From Desulfovibrio sp. (GTDB lineage: Bacteria; Desulfobacterota; Desulfovibrionia; Desulfovibrionales; Desulfovibrionaceae), in assembly GCA_031255035.1 (NCBI GenBank), contig JAIRTI010000153.1, positions 1 to 11,684 of the forward strand: a stretch of 11,684 nucleotides of DNA, written 5' to 3'. The notes below the pieces were generated by a model. The model had not been told where the DNA came from. It searched no databases and worked only from the letters and a program-made list of their open reading frames with translations. This document shows positions 1 to 6,887 of the stretch, one piece after another. A program made the translations under genes and the position numbers. The first letter of the stretch is position 1, and each line of letters starts with the position of its first letter.

Positions 1-87
1 ATCCGACAGAAAAATGTCCGCCCGGCCCCGGGCACACCCTGCCGGCAGCCTTGAAAATACGAGTTTTTTGCCGTGCGCATTCTTGAC

Positions 88-116
88 TTGACAGGCGGAG
101 GTGCGGCGGCTATCAG
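88..116 (+). promoter_or_regulatory. sigma70-type promoter of the ferredoxin gene
   Basis: A perfect -35 hexamer TTGACA (88-93) is followed after exactly 17 bases by TATCAG (111-116), a 4/6 match to the -10 consensus. Transcription would begin near 123 and give a leader of about 78 nt before the ferredoxin ATG. The leader is AT-rich against a GC-rich background. The start point is inferred from spacing only; a GATAAT at 138-143 is an alternative -10 but has no -35 at the right distance. Confidence 0.5.
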
Positions 117-164
117 CAAAGAGGACGCGGGATGTCCGATAATACTTTATGTAATAAAAACAAA

Positions 165-180
165 GGGCTATAAAAAGCCC
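165..180 (+). promoter_or_regulatory. small leader hairpin before the ferredoxin RBS
   Basis: GGGCT (165-169) pairs with AGCCC (176-180) around a six-base A/T loop. It ends ten bases before the GGAGG ribosome binding site (190-194), which itself lies six bases before the ATG. It could stabilise the 5' end of a strongly expressed short mRNA; the five-pair stem is too short to prove a regulatory role. Confidence 0.3.
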
Positions 181-200
181 AAAACCACTGGAGGATCGAT

Positions 201-389
201 ATGGCCTGGAATGTGACCGTTGATACTGACAAATGTACCGGCGACAGCGAATGCGTGGACGTTTGCCCCGTGGAAGTCTACGAATTGCAGGACGGCAAGG
301 CCGTTCCCGTGAACGCCGACGAATGTCTCGGCTGCGAATCCTGCATTGAAGTCTGCCCCTCCGCCGCCATTACCATCGAGGAAATCTGA
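201..389 (+). CDS. seven-iron type ferredoxin (Asp-containing cluster I motif)
   Basis: A 62-residue soluble electron carrier of the bacterial 2[4Fe-4S] fold. The second motif is complete: C42, C45, C48 and C52-P. The first reads C12-x2-D15-x2-C18-x3-C22-P, with Asp15 where the second cysteine normally sits. In family knowledge this pattern marks the seven-iron ferredoxins of Desulfovibrio (D. africanus FdIII type), where cluster I converts between [3Fe-4S] and [4Fe-4S] with Asp as a possible ligand. By analogy cluster I uses C12, D15, C18 and C52, and cluster II uses C42, C45, C48 and C22. GGAGG at 190-194 fixes the start. The gene appears monocistronic, with its own promoter and a strong hairpin behind it. 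It probably serves cytoplasmic low-potential electron transfer in anaerobic metabolism; the partner enzyme cannot be told from this window. Confidence 0.95.
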   Translation: MAWNVTVDTDKCTGDSECVDVCPVEVYELQDGKAVPVNADECLGCESCIEVCPSAAITIEEI

Positions 390-397
390 GCTTTTCC

Positions 398-439
398 CGT
401 AAACCGCCGCTCCGGCAGCAGCCGGAGCGGCGGTTTACG
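398..439 (+). terminator. strong hairpin behind the ferredoxin gene
   Basis: Bases 398-415 and 422-439 form a perfect 18-bp stem around a six-base loop (416-421), starting nine bases after the ferredoxin stop. There is no U tract directly after it, so it is not a textbook intrinsic terminator. It may still terminate or protect the mRNA 3' end, and it separates the ferredoxin from the following operon. Confidence 0.65.
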
Positions 440-463
440 CACAGTCGCCGCGATATCGGCGCG

Positions 464-508
464 GCGGACCGCCGTGCCGTCCAACCGGACCGAGAGCGGG
501 CGGTCCGC
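464..508. repeat. 10-bp inverted repeat with 25-base spacer
   Basis: GCGGACCGCC (464-473) is matched by its exact reverse complement GGCGGTCCGC (499-508). The spacer contains a further short GTCC/GGAC pairing. It lies in the 166-bp gap between ferredoxin and the YkgJ-type gene. It could be a second stem of the terminator region or an operator for the downstream operon; no protein-binding consensus was recognised. Confidence 0.4.
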
Positions 509-516
509 ATCCAGCC

Positions 517-538
517 GGCTTTGGGGAACGCCTTTTTT
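517..538 (+). terminator. weak terminator- or attenuator-like hairpin with T6
   Basis: GGCTTT (517-522) pairs imperfectly (five of six) with AACGCC (527-532) around a GGGG loop, followed by six T (533-538). It ends seven bases before the ribosome binding site of the next gene (545-550). Its place directly before an operon would suit attenuation, but the stem is short and mismatched. Confidence 0.25.
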
Positions 539-555
539 GCTTTCAAGGAGCCTTC

Positions 556-1251
556 ATGACCGGCGCCTTACCGGATCTGACCCCCTTTTTCGAGCGCTAT
601 GAGCGGCACGCCCGCGAGGCTGACGCTCTTTTCGAACGCATCCGTTCCGAATTCCCGGATCTGGTCGTCTGCCGCGAGCGGTGCAGCGGTTGCTGCCACG
701 CCCTGTTCGACCTCTCGCTCGTTGAGGCGCTCTACCTCAACGCCAAATTTCTCGAACGCTTTCCCGCCGGCGCGGAACGGGCGGCCTTGCTGGACCTGGC
801 CGACGGCGTCGACCGCAAGACCGCCGTCTTCAAGCGCAAAATTTTCAAAGACTCCCAGGCCGGCAAAGACAGCAACGCCATTTTGAGCGAGGTCGCGGCA
901 AGGCGCATGCGCTGTCCGCTGTTGGGAGAGAACGAGTTGTGCCGCCTCTACGACGTTCGGCCCATCACCTGCCGCCTGTACGGCGTGCCCACGGCCATCG
1001 GCGGCAAAGCGCACACCTGCGGCCTTACCGGTTTCAGGCAGGGGCGGGCCTACCCCACGGTCGCCCTTGACAAGATGCAGCAACGGCTGACCGCCCTCAG
1101 CGAAGATCTGGCCCGTGACATCGGCAGCGCCTACAAAGAACTTTCCCTGGTCTACGTGCCGGTTTCCAGCGTCTTGATAACCGCGTACGATGCCCGGTAT
1201 CTCGGCCTTGGCGGCAACAACGGCGGCGATAAGGCCAAGGCCCGGCCATGA
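556..1251 (+). CDS. YkgJ-family cysteine-cluster protein
   Basis: A 231-residue protein of the YkgJ (CxxCxxCC) family, a widespread group thought to bind zinc or an Fe-S cluster through conserved cysteines; its biochemical role is unknown. Eight cysteines are visible in two groups: C39, C43, C46 and C47 (C-x3-C-x2-CC), and C120, C129, C139 and C155. The family hallmark RPITCRLYG spans residues 135-143. The first ~35 residues are charged and helical; no signal peptide or membrane segment is seen, so it is probably cytoplasmic. AAGGAG at 545-550 lies five bases before the ATG and decides the start. It is the first gene of a tight plus-strand cluster and overlaps the next gene by ATGA. The arginine-rich tail after about residue 215 is poorly conserved in character. 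Family assignment is firm; function is not. Confidence 0.85.
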   Translation: MTGALPDLTPFFERYERHAREADALFERIRSEFPDLVVCRERCSGCCHALFDLSLVEALYLNAKFLERFPAGAERAALLDLADGVDRKTAVFKRKIFKDSQAGKDSNAILSEVAARRMRCPLLGENELCRLYDVRPITCRLYGVPTAIGGKAHTCGLTGFRQGRAYPTVALDKMQQRLTALSEDLARDIGSAYKELSLVYVPVSSVLITAYDARYLGLGGNNGGDKAKARP

Positions 1252-1655
1252 GCGGCGGCACGCGGCCCGGCGCCGGGAAGCCCTCGGAACTTCTGGAACG
1301 GCGGGACGAGCGGCGCTTCAGCGACGCCGAACAGGAGCAGAAGCGGATTTTTTACGAACGCCTGTCGCCGCGCCGTCGCCGCTTTGTCGACCGCATCGGC
1401 TTTGACCAGTGGGATCCCTTTGAAGCCCCCAAAGAACCCCTGGACATGCGCCGCGACCTGAGCAAGCGCACGGTGCGGGAACTGGTGCGCGATTTTTTGC
1501 AGTCCGTCTCCCAGGAGATGCGTGGCGGCGATTACGCCAGAGGGGCGACGGAATGCGCGGTGGGCATCATCGCCAAACAGGAAAAATACCAGGGAGCGCT
1601 CGACTTCTGCGTCTGGTACCATGAACAGCTGCAAAAGGAACAAGACAAACAATGA
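1248..1655 (+). CDS. small conserved-looking protein of unknown function
   Basis: A 135-residue highly charged soluble protein that I do not recognise. The N-terminal ~48 residues are rich in Gly, Glu and Arg (including the basic run RRRR near residue 42) and look disordered; residues 70-130 look helical. One cysteine pair is far apart (C103, C120), so no metal site is evident. Its start overlaps the stop of the YkgJ-type gene by 4 nt (ATGA at 1248-1251) and its own stop overlaps the TPR gene start in the same way (1652-1655). This implies translational coupling and steady production in ratio with both neighbours. The coupling, and a codon pattern like that of the flanking genes, support it as a real gene. 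A partner or assembly-factor role for the neighbours is only a guess. Confidence 0.75.
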   Translation: MSGGTRPGAGKPSELLERRDERRFSDAEQEQKRIFYERLSPRRRRFVDRIGFDQWDPFEAPKEPLDMRRDLSKRTVRELVRDFLQSVSQEMRGGDYARGATECAVGIIAKQEKYQGALDFCVWYHEQLQKEQDKQ

Positions 1656-2281
1656 AAGAACAATACCAGGATATTGACGAGTACATCGCCGATCTGCGCG
1701 CCGCCATCAACTCCTCGCCGGACTGCGCCAACCACTTGTACAACCTGGGCGTGGCCCTGCTCTCCAAACGGGAATTTCAGGAAGCGGAAAGCGCCTTTCT
1801 GGACGCCGTGTCCAAGGCCCCGCGCCTGGCCGAAGCCTATGTGCAACTCGGCGGCATCTGCCTGCAACGTGGAGACCTTGACGGCTGCCTGAATTACAAC
1901 AAGGAAGCGGCCAACTCCCGGCCCCGTTTCGCCGTGGCCTGGGGCAACATCGGCTTTGTCCACCTTCAGCGGGGCGAAGCCGCCGAAGCGGCGGCGGCCT
2001 TCACCAAGGCCGTGAAGTGGGATCCGGCCTTTATTCAGGGCGTCGCTTCGCTGGCGGCGGCCCAGTACATGCTGGGCAATCTTGACGAAAGCATCGCTTT
2101 GTCCGAACGCGCCCTCCAGCAGCAGCCCGGTTTCGGCCCGGCGTACAACAATCTGGCCCTGGCCTGGCTGGAAAAGGGTGACGGCAAAAAGGCGCTGAAA
2201 AACGCCAACCTGGCCCTCGCCAACGGCTTTGATGTGCCCGAGGATTTCCTGAAAGAGCTTGAAGCCTACCGAACGGAGTAA
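1652..2281 (+). CDS. tetratricopeptide-repeat (TPR) protein
   Basis: A 209-residue protein made almost wholly of five 34-residue TPR units, at about 26-58, 59-92, 93-126, 127-160 and 161-194. TPR consensus positions are clear, for example LYNLGVALL, EAYVQLGGICLQRGD, AWGNIGFVHLQRGE and AYNNLALAWLEKGD. TPR solenoids bind other proteins, so this is probably a scaffold or adaptor rather than an enzyme. There is no signal peptide or membrane segment. Its ATG overlaps the previous stop by 4 nt. An AAGGA at 1635-1639 is rather far from the start (12 nt), so coupling is likely important. The next gene starts four bases after its stop. The client protein is unknown; neighbours in the cluster are the first candidates. 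Confidence 0.88.
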   Translation: MKEQYQDIDEYIADLRAAINSSPDCANHLYNLGVALLSKREFQEAESAFLDAVSKAPRLAEAYVQLGGICLQRGDLDGCLNYNKEAANSRPRFAVAWGNIGFVHLQRGEAAEAAAAFTKAVKWDPAFIQGVASLAAAQYMLGNLDESIALSERALQQQPGFGPAYNNLALAWLEKGDGKKALKNANLALANGFDVPEDFLKELEAYRTE

Positions 2282-2285
2282 ACGC

Positions 2286-2882
2286 ATGGACCTGCTCCCC
2301 ATCAAACGCGCCCTTCTCAGCGTGACCGACAAGGGCGGCCTTGTTGACTTCGCGGCCTTTCTCTCGGAAAACGGCGTGGCCCTCGTGTCCACGGGCGGCA
2401 CCCGCGCCCTGCTGCGCGAGAACGGGCTTGCCGTCACCGAAGTCAGCGAGGTCACGGGTTTTCCGGAAATCATGGGCGGGCGGGTGAAAACCCTGCACCC
2501 GGCCGTTCACGGCGGCATCCTGGCCGACAAGGACAACCCGGAACACCTGCGCGCCATCGCTTCCCACGGCATCAAGCCCTTTGATCTGGTGTGCGTGAAC
2601 CTGTATAATTTCGCCGAGGCCGTCAAAAAGGGTCTGGACCCGCGCTCCGCCGTCGAGGAAATAGACATCGGCGGCCCCTGCATGCTCAGGGCCTCGGCCA
2701 AGAACTTCCATTCGGCGCTGGCGCTTCCCTCGCCGTCGTATTACCCGCGCGTCATGAACGCCCTCAAGGAAAACGGCATGCGCGCTCCTCTCGATCTGCG
2801 GCGGGAACTGGCCGCCGCCACCTTCGCGGCCACGTCCTTTTACGACGGCATGATCGCTTCCTACCTCAGCAAAAAGGCTTAA
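2286..2882 (+). CDS. purH: stand-alone IMP cyclohydrolase (PurH N-terminal domain)
   Basis: Catalyses the last step of purine synthesis, ring closure of FAICAR to IMP, in the cytoplasm. The 198 residues match only the N-terminal MGS-like IMP cyclohydrolase domain of bifunctional PurH (about 520-530 residues in most bacteria). Visible landmarks are LLSVTDKGG, VSTGGTRALL, GGRVKTLHPAVHGGIL (64-79), VNLYNF and EIDIGGPCMLRASAKN (125-140). The catalytic residues known from the human enzyme (K66, Y104, D125, K137) correspond to K68, Y107, D127 and K139. The AICAR transformylase domain is absent and the frame ends cleanly at TAA, so another gene must supply that step. The ATG at 2286 is chosen because CGGAG (2274-2278) lies seven bases upstream and the protein then starts like its family; an in-frame TTG at 2259 lies inside the TPR gene and is less likely. 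The last codons contain C AAA AAG. Confidence 0.92.
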   Translation: MDLLPIKRALLSVTDKGGLVDFAAFLSENGVALVSTGGTRALLRENGLAVTEVSEVTGFPEIMGGRVKTLHPAVHGGILADKDNPEHLRAIASHGIKPFDLVCVNLYNFAEAVKKGLDPRSAVEEIDIGGPCMLRASAKNFHSALALPSPSYYPRVMNALKENGMRAPLDLRRELAAATFAATSFYDGMIASYLSKKA

Positions 2883-2893
2883 CCGAGGTCACC

Positions 2894-4690
2894 ATCGCCA
2901 AAGTCGAAGGAAACACCCAGGGCCTCAAACCCAGCCAGGTAAAAGCCCTCTCGCGCCTGTACGCCCGCCGCTACCCCAACCAGGGCGGATGCGCCATCGA
3001 ACAGGCGCGCGAACTGGCCTTGCTGTCACGATCCACGGGCAGGCAGATCGGCCTGCTCATCGACCGCCAGGGCAGGCCTTTCAAGGTGCTGGTGGGGGAT
3101 ACCGCCAGCATCCTCATTCCCGAACTGCCCCGATCCCGCGAGGGCGCGGGCAGGCTCAGGGGCCTGCGCTTTCTGCACACCCATCTCGGCCGGGACGAAC
3201 GCGCGGCGGACATCCTGACCAGAGAAGACTGCATGGACCTCTTGTTCCTGCGCCTGGACAGCATGGCGGTTTACAGCGTGAACGAATGGGGGGAGCCGCT
3301 GCGCTTTCAGCGCGCCCACCTGCTGCCGCCGAACCCTGAAAAACGCTCCTACCGGCTGCACCCGCCCGTGCGCTGGGACGCCGTTGACACGGACTTTCTG
3401 GCCGAGGCCCTGGCTCTTGAGGAAGAACTGGCCCGCGCCTCGGCCGCGGCCGATGACGCCCGCCACGCCTCCGATCTTGTTCAGGCCGGCGCCGGACAAG
3501 GTTTGCGCAGAGCGAGGACCGTCGGCAGCGATGAAGGCCGGGGGCCGGAAAGCCGGGCTATTTTAGTCAGCGTGTCCACCCGCTCCCGCGAGAGCCAGGA
3601 ATCAGCCCTGGCCGAACTTGCCGAACTGGCGACGGCGGCCGGCGTCTTTGTGGCCGGCTCGCTGATACAGCGGGTGCACGAGGTCAACCCGCGCCACATT
3701 CTCGGCAGGGGCAAGCTCGCGGACCTTGAAGTGCTCGCCTTGCAGGGCAACGCCGGACTTATCGTCTTTGACGGCGAACTCTCGCCCGCGCAACTCGGCA
3801 ACCTGGCCGAAGTCACCGAGCGGCGCGTCCTGGACCGCACCCAGATCATCCTCGACATTTTCGCCCAGCGGGCCCAGTCCAGGGCGGGCAAATACCAGGT
3901 CGAACTCGCCCAGTTGCAGTATATGCTGCCGCGCCTTGTCGGTAAAAGCCGGGCGCTGGACCGCCTGGCCGGCGGCATCGGCGGGCGCGGACCCGGAGAA
4001 ACCAAGCTGGAGACCGACCGCCGCCGCTTGCGGGACCGCGTGGCCCGGATAAAAGACGCGCTCAGGACCTTGCGCCGCCGGCGCGCCTATGCGCGGCAGC
4101 GCCGGGCCAAGGGCGGGCTGCCCGTTGCTTCGCTCGTCGGCTGCACCAATGCCGGAAAATCCACCCTGCTGAACGCTCTGACCGGTTCCACCGTGCTGGC
4201 CGAAGACCGCCTCTTCGCCACCCTGGACCCGACCACCAGACGCCTGCGCTTCCCCCGCGAAAAAGAGCTTATTCTCACGGACACCGTGGGCTTCATCCGC
4301 AATCTGCCCAAAGAACTGATGGAAGCCTTCCGGGCGACGCTGGAAGAACTCGAAGAGGCGGACCTGCTGCTGCATGTGGCCGACGCCTCGCATCCCGAAC
4401 TGGCCCGGCAGATCAGCGCTGTGACCGGCATCCTCGCCCGGCTTGATCTTGAGGACACGCCGCTGATGCTCGTCCTGAACAAGGCCGACGCCCTTGGCGA
4501 AGACCGCGACGAGGAAAGCGGCCTGACCCCGCGCGAGCTTCTGGCCCAGGCCTGGCCCGAAGCATTTTTCATCTCGGCCGCCACGGGCGAAGGGCTGCCG
4601 GCCCTCTCCGAGGCCGTGGCCTCGCGCATTGACTGGGCGCGCGCAATGGCGGTACACAAAACCGATCATGAATCAGCAGTCCTTTCTTGA
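2894..4690 (+). CDS. hflX: GTPase HflX, long form, with a non-standard start
   Basis: Ribosome-associated GTPase that in known cases splits stalled or stress-damaged 70S ribosomes. Numbered from the TTG at 3020, residues 180-365 form the HflX N domain and helical linker, including GGRGPGETKLETDRR (321-335). The G domain has G1 GCTNAGKST (374-382), G3 DTVGF (421-425), G4 NKAD (487-490) and ISAATGEG (518-525). Before residue 180 lies an extra domain absent from E. coli HflX (426 aa) but typical, as I recall, of deltaproteobacterial HflX. That homology clearly begins upstream of 3020: codons 2900-3019 encode VEGNTQGLKPSQVKALSRL and onwards. No ATG, GTG or TTG occurs in this frame between the purH stop and 3020. 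The best candidate is ATC at 2894, five bases after CGAGG (2884-2888), giving 598 residues; the fallback is TTG 3020 (556 residues). The 3' end overlaps recD2 by 23 nt. Confidence 0.88.
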   Translation: MAKVEGNTQGLKPSQVKALSRLYARRYPNQGGCAIEQARELALLSRSTGRQIGLLIDRQGRPFKVLVGDTASILIPELPRSREGAGRLRGLRFLHTHLGRDERAADILTREDCMDLLFLRLDSMAVYSVNEWGEPLRFQRAHLLPPNPEKRSYRLHPPVRWDAVDTDFLAEALALEEELARASAAADDARHASDLVQAGAGQGLRRARTVGSDEGRGPESRAILVSVSTRSRESQESALAELAELATAAGVFVAGSLIQRVHEVNPRHILGRGKLADLEVLALQGNAGLIVFDGELSPAQLGNLAEVTERRVLDRTQIILDIFAQRAQSRAGKYQVELAQLQYMLPRLVGKSRALDRLAGGIGGRGPGETKLETDRRRLRDRVARIKDALRTLRRRRAYARQRRAKGGLPVASLVGCTNAGKSTLLNALTGSTVLAEDRLFATLDPTTRRLRFPREKELILTDTVGFIRNLPKELMEAFRATLEELEEADLLLHVADASHPELARQISAVTGILARLDLEDTPLMLVLNKADALGEDRDEESGLTPRELLAQAWPEAFFISAATGEGLPALSEAVASRIDWARAMAVHKTDHESAVLS

Positions 4691-6872
4691 CCCTGACGCC
4701 AGACGCACCCTGCGCGGCACCCTGGACCGCGTCATCTTTCATAACGAAGACAACGGCTACACGGTGTTCAAAATGCGGGTGCAGAGCAAGGCCGACCCGG
4801 TAACGGTGGTCGGGGCCATGCCCGTCCCCCAGCCGGGCGTCGGCCTCACCGTCACCGGGGTCTGGGTCACCGACTCCCGCTTCGGGCGGCAGTTCAAGAT
4901 GGAGAGTTTTGAAACCCTTCTGCCGGCGACGATTGAGGGCATAAAACACTATCTGGGCTCAGGCCTTATCAAGGGCATCGGCAAAAAAACGGCCGCGCGC
5001 ATCGTGGGCCGCTTTCGCGAGGAAACCTTCGACATTCTTGATAAAGACCCGGACCGGCTGACGCAGGTCAAGGGCATAACTCCCCGGAAAGTCAGCGATA
5101 TCAAGGCGGCCTGGGCCGAACACCGGGGCATCCGCAATCTGATCATGTTTTTACAGCCCCACGGGGTCTCCACCGGGTACGCGGTGCGCATTTTCAAGCA
5201 TTACGGCGTCGAGGCCCTGGATATCGTGCGCGAAAACCCCTATCGCCTGGCCATGGATATCCACGGCATCGGCTTTGTGACGGCCGACGGCGTGGCCATG
5301 AAACTGGGTTTCGCCCCGGACAGCGACATCCGCGCCGAAGCCGGCGTCCTGTATGTTCTGAACAAGCTCACCGAAGACGGCAACGTCTTTTACCCCTACG
5401 AGAAACTGATCCACCGCAGCGCCGACGAACTCGGCGTGGAGACCGGACTGGCGCGCGAGGCCCTGCGCTCGCTGGCGCTTGAAGAGCGCGTTGTCATAGA
5501 CGAGCTTGACGACCCTGACTCAGGCCCCTTCAAAGCCGTCTATCTCGGACGCTATTTCCACTACGAAAGCCGCATCGCCCACTATCTGCGCCGGGTGCTG
5601 CGATCGCCGAAATCCATCGCCTTTCAGGAGCCGGAACGCCTTTTGCTCAACGTGCTCGGCATGCTGCCCATCAAACTGGCCGAGGAGCAGGTGGAGGCGG
5701 CCAGAGCCGCGCTCTCGGACAAGGTGCTGGTGATCACCGGCGGGCCGGGCACGGGCAAAACCACGGTCATCAACGCCATTATCAAGCTTTTTGAGCAGAA
5801 GAAGGCCAAGGTGCTGCTGGCCGCGCCAACCGGCAGGGCGGCCAAGCGCATGTCCGAAACCAGCGGCCGCGAAGCCAGGACCATCCACCGCCTCCTGGAA
5901 TACAGCCCGCGCGAGGACGGTTTCGAGCGCAACGAGGACAACCCCCTGGCCTGCGGCCTGCTGGTCATTGACGAAGCCTCCATGCTGGACACCATGCTGA
6001 TGTACCACCTGATGAAGGCCGTGCCCCTTGGCGCGACCCTGGTCTTTGTGGGGGACATCAACCAGTTGCCGGCGGTCGGCCCCGGCAATGTGCTCGGCGA
6101 CGTCATCGCCTCGGAAACCGTGACCGTGGTCCGCCTGACCGAAGTCTTCAGGCAGGCGGCGCAGAGCGAGATCATCGTCAACGCCCACCTCATCAACCAG
6201 GGGGAAATGCCGTCTCTGTCGCACACCGGGGAGGCTTTGTCCGACTTCTACTTTATCCGCCAGGACGACCCGGAGCGGGCGGCCGGCATGATTGTGGACC
6301 TGGTTAAAAAGCACATCCCCCGGCGCTTCGGCCTGAATCCCGTGGATGACGTGCAGGTGCTCAGTCCCATGCACCGGGGCTCGGCCGGCGTCGGCGAGCT
6401 GAACGCCCGTCTCCAGGAGGCCCTCAACCCCGGCAAGGCGGCGCTGCGCCGGGGGGAGCGGCATTACCGCCTTGACGACAAGGTCATGCAGATTCGCAAC
6501 AACTACGATAAAGATGTCTTTAACGGGGATATCGGCCGCATCTGCCGGCTGGATGCGGAGGAACGCGAACTGACGGTCCGCTTTGACGAACGCAACGTCC
6601 TGTACGCCTACGAGGAACTGGATGAAATCATCCCGGCCTACGCCATCTCCGTCCACAAGTCACAAGGGTCGGAGTATCCGGCCGTGGTCATGCCTGTGCT
6701 CACCCAGCACTACGTGATGCTTCAGCGCAACCTCGTCTACACGGGTCTGACCCGCGGCAAGCGCCTGGTGGTGCTGGTGGGATCGCCCAGGGCCCTGCAT
6801 ATCGCCGTGGCCAACAACAAGACCCGCAAGCGGTTCACCTGGCTGGCCAGACGTCTGGCCGAAGGGCTGTAA
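4668..6872 (+). CDS. recD2: RecD2-type superfamily 1B DNA helicase
   Basis: ATP-dependent 5'-3' DNA helicase of the RecD2/YrrC family, which works without RecB and RecC in DNA repair, mismatch tolerance or replication-fork upkeep. At 734 residues it matches the family's usual length. From the ATG: an N-terminal OB-like segment (about 10-85), helix-hairpin-helix repeats such as LIKGIGKKTAARI (from residue 100), Walker A GGPGTGKTT (358-366), Walker B VIDEAS (433-438), motif III FVGDINQLPAVGPG (460-473), VRLTEVFRQA, and the C-terminal SH3/UvrD-like part with SVHKSQGSEYP (661-671) and TGLTRGK (692-698). All ATPase motifs look intact. The ATG at 4668 is preferred over an in-frame TTG at 4629, because the family begins near LRGTLDRVIFHNEDNGY. 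There is no good ribosome binding site, so translation probably couples to hflX, whose 3' end it overlaps by 23 nt. It ends 15 bp before a convergent gene. Confidence 0.95.
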   Translation: MNQQSFLDPDARRTLRGTLDRVIFHNEDNGYTVFKMRVQSKADPVTVVGAMPVPQPGVGLTVTGVWVTDSRFGRQFKMESFETLLPATIEGIKHYLGSGLIKGIGKKTAARIVGRFREETFDILDKDPDRLTQVKGITPRKVSDIKAAWAEHRGIRNLIMFLQPHGVSTGYAVRIFKHYGVEALDIVRENPYRLAMDIHGIGFVTADGVAMKLGFAPDSDIRAEAGVLYVLNKLTEDGNVFYPYEKLIHRSADELGVETGLAREALRSLALEERVVIDELDDPDSGPFKAVYLGRYFHYESRIAHYLRRVLRSPKSIAFQEPERLLLNVLGMLPIKLAEEQVEAARAALSDKVLVITGGPGTGKTTVINAIIKLFEQKKAKVLLAAPTGRAAKRMSETSGREARTIHRLLEYSPREDGFERNEDNPLACGLLVIDEASMLDTMLMYHLMKAVPLGATLVFVGDINQLPAVGPGNVLGDVIASETVTVVRLTEVFRQAAQSEIIVNAHLINQGEMPSLSHTGEALSDFYFIRQDDPERAAGMIVDLVKKHIPRRFGLNPVDDVQVLSPMHRGSAGVGELNARLQEALNPGKAALRRGERHYRLDDKVMQIRNNYDKDVFNGDIGRICRLDAEERELTVRFDERNVLYAYEELDEIIPAYAISVHKSQGSEYPAVVMPVLTQHYVMLQRNLVYTGLTRGKRLVVLVGSPRALHIAVANNKTRKRFTWLARRLAEGL

Positions 6873-6887
6873 CGCCCCGGCCGTCCC

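Noticed and set aside
40..69. Palindrome CTGCCGGCAG followed by a T6 run as a terminator of a gene left of the window
   Set aside because: The palindrome can form only a very short stem and the T run starts 14 bases after it; no coding sequence is visible to its left to judge.
138..143. GATAAT as the -10 box of the ferredoxin promoter
   Set aside because: No -35-like hexamer at 16-18 bases upstream, while TTGACA-17-TATCAG at 88-116 fits better.
2259..2285. Nine extra N-terminal residues for PurH from TTG 2259
   Set aside because: The codons lie inside the TPR gene; ATG 2286 has a proper ribosome binding site and matches the family start.
5520..6656. Open frame of about 380 codons on the minus strand opposite recD2
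   Set aside because: Antisense to intact helicase motifs; composition and lack of any recognisable motif mark it as a shadow frame.
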